From Synergistales bacterium (lineage in GTDB: Bacteria > Synergistota > Synergistia > Synergistales > 79-D21): a DNA stretch of 8,755 bases. Below, piece after piece: positions 6,294 through 8,755 of the stretch. Under the pieces are notes generated by a model. That model was given only the letters and a program-made list of their open reading frames with translations. It made no database searches and was not told the origin of the DNA. Location: contig JADLKH010000003.1 of the NCBI GenBank assembly GCA_015657435.1, forward strand, positions 706,845-715,599. The letters run 5' to 3'. Position numbers and translations under genes: made by a program. Numbering within the stretch: the stretch's first letter is position 1; each line of letters opens with the position of its first letter.

Positions 6294-7163
6294 TTGTCCA
6301 TTATCAAGGAAAAGATCCTCGCGGCCTTACAGGCTAATTCGGGATTGACAGACCGAGAAATCACGGATCTCCTGCTTGGAGGAGCAATAGGTCCGCAAAA
6401 AGTCAACCAAGCGGCGAGGTCTCTTGAGGAGAAATGCTTGATTGAGCGTCGGAAAAGAGCAGACGGGAAGATCGGGAATTTCATAGCGGTTGGAAAAGAG
6501 AATAACTGCGCGGGTAAAGAAGTCGTGAAAATTACGACTAGTAAGAAAAGAAACCAAGGGGGGGAAGCGATCTCCTATGACCGTGAAATAGACTTGCGGC
6601 AAAAATTTAACAAAGGTCTTGCCAAGTTGCTAGATATTGAAGAGAAAGACTATTATTCCAGACTTGCGACAGGACAAATGGATCAACTAAAGACAATAAT
6701 TTCAAACGTTAACAACATAATTACCCTTCGTTTAGCCGTTTCCTTGACAGAATTTATATGCAACAAATTCGATATTGCAGGAGATAAAAAGAATCTCATA
6801 TGCGAAAAAATAAAAACAACCAAACCTAACGCGAATGGTTTTGACCTTCAGCTTTCAGATCCAGATATCGTTGCCGAAATAAAGTGCAATATACCCATCA
6901 ATGGAGGCCAGAAGTTTGGTTCCGCTCAAAAAAAGGGCTTAATGAAAGATATAAATAGCTTGCTTTATGGTAAAAGAAAACCCTCAAAGAGTGTAAGATC
7001 CTCTATCAAAATAATGGGCCTGTATGATACAGAAGACGTTAGAGCGGCAATTGGTCATTTTATAGAAAAATTGGATAACAATATCAAGAGTAAAATAAAG
7101 TCAGATTTCGATCCTTCAGAAGATATGGATCGCGAACATATATACATTGTTTTTGTTAAATAA
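6294..7163 (+). CDS. Winged-helix plus PD-(D/E)xK nuclease-like protein, 289 aa
   Basis: Residues 1-70 form a winged-helix unit: a helix (IIKEKILAALQAN), LTDREITDLL as helix 2, KVNQAARSLEEKCLIERR as recognition helix and first strand, and DGKIGNFIAV as the wing. A short basic linker follows. The C-terminal part holds GFDLQL (D184), VAEIK (E195, K197) and GSAQKKGLMKDI (Q212, K214), a D...ExK...Q arrangement typical of PD-(D/E)xK nucleases and restriction-endonuclease-like folds. The start is uncertain: TTG at 6294 lies 6 nt after GGAGGG (6282-6287), whereas the frame opens at 6249 without a better site. Bases 6294-6510 resemble the preceding gene, while the nuclease part is clearly AT-richer, which suggests domain fusion or exchange. 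DNA cleavage and a defence role are inferred. Confidence 0.8.
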   Translation: MSIIKEKILAALQANSGLTDREITDLLLGGAIGPQKVNQAARSLEEKCLIERRKRADGKIGNFIAVGKENNCAGKEVVKITTSKKRNQGGEAISYDREIDLRQKFNKGLAKLLDIEEKDYYSRLATGQMDQLKTIISNVNNIITLRLAVSLTEFICNKFDIAGDKKNLICEKIKTTKPNANGFDLQLSDPDIVAEIKCNIPINGGQKFGSAQKKGLMKDINSLLYGKRKPSKSVRSSIKIMGLYDTEDVRAAIGHFIEKLDNNIKSKIKSDFDPSEDMDREHIYIVFVK

Positions 7164-7856
7164 GTACGACGATCCTAAGAAAAAGTTTCCCACTCTTCCT
7201 AAAGAGTGCCTTTCCTGTACCAACCGGTTGACCGGTTGAGGTTGCCCCAACCCGCCAAGTTTTCAACTTTTCACGACTAGCAGGGGAAAAATCAGGAAGC
7301 CTGAAAAGCTGGAAAGGAACTTGCCACTACAAGCCTGGAGCGGAAGGTTTCATTGAAGCTGGCACTTCGGGCCCGTGATAACGGCCTATAACTGCCGTAA
7401 AGTTTCGGATCAACCCAAATATGTTGCTTGGGAAAGTTACACGGTGTATTGGCCGGTTAAACCTCCGTATCGAGAAGATCCAGGGATCTCTCGGACCCTG
7501 TTTTGTTGCCGATGCGCAGCGTGAAGGATTTCCGGTCCTCCATCCCTTGTTTCAAAGCTCTGAAAAACACAATAGCCATTTCCGCCAATTTTCACGCATG
7601 AAAAAACGGAACCATACATGGAGCTCATTGTTCAGCAAGCCTGTTGCGCCTGACCACCGAATTCGGTGTTATTTCGGCTCTGTTCTGAATTGATAAAAAA
7701 TAGCCCTACAAAAACCTGTTCGAATATATTTATCCGGCGTTTCCAGAAAAGCATAGATAAAGAGGATGAAAAGTAGTCGGTTCTGAATTAGTATACAACT
7801 GTTAAGCAATACCGATAGAGTATTTGCAAGGGATCTCTGGTGCATACACACATATC
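7164..7856. other. Gene-poor right end of the island (about 690 nt)
   Basis: Short open frames on both strands (for example 7421-7693 plus and 7437-7628 minus) lack binding sites and recognisable motifs, so no gene is called. Visible structure includes a tandem ACCGGTTG (7223-7230, 7231-7238) of overlapping palindromes, a short hairpin ACGGC/GCCGT (7381-7398), a 14-nt perfect palindrome CACCGAATTCGGTG (7655-7668), and the word TTCTGAATT at about 7682 and 7781. The last 170 nt are strongly AT-rich. The stretch could be a decayed gene, a recombination-directionality region near the right attachment site, or an untranslated RNA. Confidence 0.45.
7191..7216 (+). terminator. Possible terminator of the DUF6765/nuclease operon
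   Basis: CACTCTT pairs with AAGAGTG around a CCTA loop (7191-7208), 27 nt after the nuclease stop codon, followed by the pyrimidine-rich CCTTTCCT. The stem is 7 bp and the T-run is poor, so termination is only suggested. Confidence 0.4.
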
Positions 7857-7904
7857 AGGACTGCAAATCCTTCACCCCCGGTTCGAATCCGGGTGCCGCC
7901 TCCA
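7857..7904 (+). repeat. tRNA-Cys 3' fragment (right attachment-site remnant)
   Basis: Forty-eight bases are identical to the tRNA-Cys 3' part (2867-2914), from the anticodon stem through the T arm to CCA. The 5' half is absent: upstream is unrelated AT-rich island DNA. It is best read as the original 3' end of the host tRNA displaced by integration. It cannot make a functional tRNA. Confidence 0.92.
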
Positions 7905-7919
7905 AATTTTTAAACCGCG

Positions 7920-7928
7920 TGGTATAAT
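7920..7928 (+). promoter_or_regulatory. Extended -10 promoter candidate, right copy
   Basis: TGG plus TATAAT (7923-7928), identical to the left copy. After island insertion this gene lost continuity with the tRNA operon promoter at 2404, so this local promoter would be its main start. Confidence 0.5.
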
Positions 7929-7953
7929 GAGTTCAGGCAATCCAGAAAACCTC

Positions 7954-7989
7954 AAAGACCTTCTGGGATAACCCCGGAAGGCCTTTTTT
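7954..7989 (+). terminator. Intrinsic terminator or attenuator hairpin, right copy
   Basis: AAAGACCTTCTGGG folds against CCCCGGAAGGCCTTT with an ATAA loop, one bulged C and one A-C mismatch, then six T. This version pairs slightly better than the left copy. It lies between the extended -10 and the small gene. Confidence 0.6.
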
Positions 7990-8094
7990 GTTTTGGCGGC
8001 GCATCCCTTCCACACAATCACGATGGAACCGAAACATCCTGCATTGCGCGCCGTCCGTGTTCGGAATCTGCAAGGAAAGGCAAGGAAAAAACGC

Positions 8095-8256
8095 ATGGGA
8101 AACAAGCTGGTGTTCGTCAGCGGAGCGCCCTTCTGGTTCACGCCGGAAGGCCGATTCGAAGCGGCGGAGCAGAAGAACGGCCTGTTCGTGGAACGGGTGC
8201 TGCTTCGCACGGAACGCGGACTGCGTGAAATCGTCAACGGCAAGGTCGTTCGATAG
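8095..8256 (+). CDS. Conserved small protein, 53 aa, host-side copy
   Basis: This is a paralogue of the gene at 3105-3266 with the same length, ribosome-binding site (AAGGA, 8 nt before ATG) and downstream hairpins. It differs at four residues in the second half, K28, L36, R41 and F/L at 43 (here L), giving a more basic C-terminus (LRTERGLREIVNGKVVR). Many other codon differences are synonymous. It prefers G/C-ending codons where the left copy has CTA, GTA, GTT or AAA, which fits the view that this is the resident high-GC copy. No family is recognised. Confidence 0.65.
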   Translation: MGNKLVFVSGAPFWFTPEGRFEAAEQKNGLFVERVLLRTERGLREIVNGKVVR

Positions 8257-8276
8257 GACGCAGGAAGCAGTGGAGA

Positions 8277-8297
8277 GAAGCCGGAAAAACCGGCTTC
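8277..8297 (+). other. Stem-loop downstream of the 53-aa gene, right copy
   Basis: A perfect 8-bp stem GAAGCCGG/CCGGCTTC with an AAAAA loop. The same stem occurs in the left copy with a different loop. Confidence 0.6.
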
Positions 8298-8310
8298 GAA
8301 CTGAAAGATG

Positions 8311-8345
8311 AAGAGGACCTCCCTATTCAGGGAGGTCCTCTTTTT
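8311..8345 (+). terminator. Intrinsic terminator of the 53-aa gene, right copy
   Basis: A 13-bp perfect stem AAGAGGACCTCCC/GGGAGGTCCTCTT with loop TATTCA, running into five further-extended T residues (to 8345). It is stronger than the left copy because of the longer T-run. Confidence 0.9.
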
Positions 8346-8452
8346 GAAGAGCAATAAAAAATTAATGACACGGGAATAGAATTTATAAGAATAAGAACGA
8401 CAAAGAAGGGGTAAAAACGTCTATAGGGCCTATTATGATCGCACAAAACTAA

Positions 8453-8458
8453 TATAAT
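8453..8458 (+). promoter_or_regulatory. Candidate -10 box upstream of the GNAT gene
   Basis: TATAAT at 8453-8458 lies in the 222-nt AT-rich spacer before the acetyltransferase start. No good -35 is found 16-18 nt upstream. A short inverted repeat AGAGA-AGG-TCTCT (8497-8509) follows in the presumed leader. Confidence 0.35.
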
Positions 8459-8567
8459 GGCGTATATGCATAACATGGGGAGGACAATCCGGTTCTAGAG
8501 AAGGTCTCTCTTGTTGCAGGTGGAACTCTCTTGCTAGCCCGAAAAATTGAAGAAGGGGATACGCGCC

Positions 8568-8755
8568 ATGAAAGAAAGCACCCTCGAATTCGCCAATACC
8601 GATGATGCAGTCGCCATATTGAAGATATACGATTATTACGTCAAAGAAACCATAGTGACCTTCGAATGCGAAACCCCCTCCATTTCGGAATTTCAGGACC
8701 GCATCCTGAAGATAGCCTCCTTTTACCCCTATCTGGTTTGCCGGATAGAGGCGAA
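8568..8755 (+). CDS. GNAT N-acetyltransferase, phosphinothricin acetyltransferase type (5' part)
   Basis: Only the first 62 codons are inside the window. The translation has the typical start of the PAT/YncA-like GNAT group: DDAVAILKIYDYYVKET (12-28), VTFECETPS (30-38), EFQDRI (41-46) and YPYLVC (52-57). Members acetylate small amines such as phosphinothricin, methionine sulfoximine or related compounds using acetyl-CoA. The exact substrate cannot be told from this fragment, and the acetyl-CoA binding loop lies beyond the window. GAAGGGGAT (8552-8560) is the likely ribosome-binding site, 7 nt before the ATG. The gene follows the host-side copy of the small gene and its terminator, so it is probably transcribed independently. 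Confidence 0.85.
   Translation, partial: MKESTLEFANTDDAVAILKIYDYYVKETIVTFECETPSISEFQDRILKIASFYPYLVCRIEA

Larger units (their letters stand above)
2867..7856. mobile_element. Genomic island (4990 bp) inserted in tRNA-Cys, no integrase visible
   Basis: The block lies between two direct copies of the tRNA-Cys 3' part, and the repeat offset is exactly 4990 bp. Interior DNA is visibly AT-richer than the met genes and tRNA cluster, and its genes are accessory in type (HEPN-like, DUF6765-like, PD-(D/E)xK-like and one of unknown function). tRNA-borne integration by a tyrosine recombinase is the usual explanation. However, no integrase, excisionase, transposase or relaxase can be read in either strand. 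The element may be mobilised in trans, may have lost its integrase, or may have arrived by homologous recombination through the roughly 480-bp flanking repeats. Exact ends depend on the crossover point, placed here at the start of identity in the anticodon stem. Confidence 0.8.
7857..8345 (+). repeat. Right flanking direct repeat
   Basis: This is the counterpart of 2867-3354 at a constant offset of 4990 bp, apart from a one-base indel just after the small gene that is compensated in the following hairpin loop. It carries the tRNA-Cys fragment, extended -10, terminator-like hairpin, 53-codon gene, stem-loop and terminator. By position it is the ancestral chromosomal segment that once followed tRNA-Cys. 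Confidence 0.9.

Noticed and set aside
7421..7693. Possible 90-codon gene in the right end of the island
   Set aside because: No binding site, no recognisable motif and poor codon character. It was looked at as an integrase or transposase remnant, but no conserved residues were found.
2867..7856. CRISPR array, group II intron or complete insertion sequence in the island
   Set aside because: No spaced short repeats, no intron domain V-like hairpin, and no transposase with terminal inverted repeats were seen on either strand.
8505..8545. T-box-like word (AGGTGGAAC) in the leader of the GNAT gene
   Set aside because: The T-box consensus continues differently, and there is no terminator/antiterminator pair or aminoacyl-type downstream gene. 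The resemblance is probably chance.

Overview
This is a bacterial chromosomal window. High-GC housekeeping DNA (positions 1-2914 and 7857-8755) is interrupted by a visibly AT-richer block of about 5 kb. The met gene pair and the Val-Asp-Phe-Gly-Cys tRNA cluster fit a GC-rich anaerobe, possibly Synergistota or a Firmicute-type lineage. That placement is a weak inference, because no phylogenetic marker is present.

Region 1 (1-2407) carries metY, an O-acetylhomoserine sulfhydrylase-type PLP enzyme, overlapped by metX, a homoserine O-acyltransferase. Together they cover the activation and sulfuration steps of methionine synthesis. Region 2 (2404-2914) is a five-tRNA operon (Val-TAC, Asp-GTC, Phe-GAA, Gly-GCC, Cys-GCA). 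Its sigma70-type promoter (TTGACA, 17 nt, TATACT) overlaps the metX stop codon.

Region 3 (about 2867-7856) is an apparent genomic island inserted in tRNA-Cys. The 3' part of the tRNA, from the anticodon stem onward, recurs at 7857-7904, exactly 4990 bp downstream. The flanking repeat continues for about 480 bp and includes a 53-codon small gene and its terminators, so that gene is present at both ends. No integrase, transposase or relaxase is visible. The cargo is a reverse-strand gene of unknown function (201 aa), a HEPN-like protein with an R-x4-H motif (168 aa), a DUF6765-like protein rich in His/Asp metal-ligand-type motifs (407 aa), and a downstream winged-helix plus PD-(D/E)xK nuclease-like protein (289 aa). 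The last two look co-transcribed. HEPN and PD-(D/E)xK domains are typical of anti-phage or toxin modules. A defence role for this cargo, and for the DUF6765/nuclease pair as a new module, is an inference.

Region 4 (7164-7856) is about 690 nt without a convincing gene. Region 5 (7857-8755) is the right repeat with the second 53-codon gene, then the start of a GNAT acetyltransferase of the phosphinothricin acetyltransferase type, which runs off the window.
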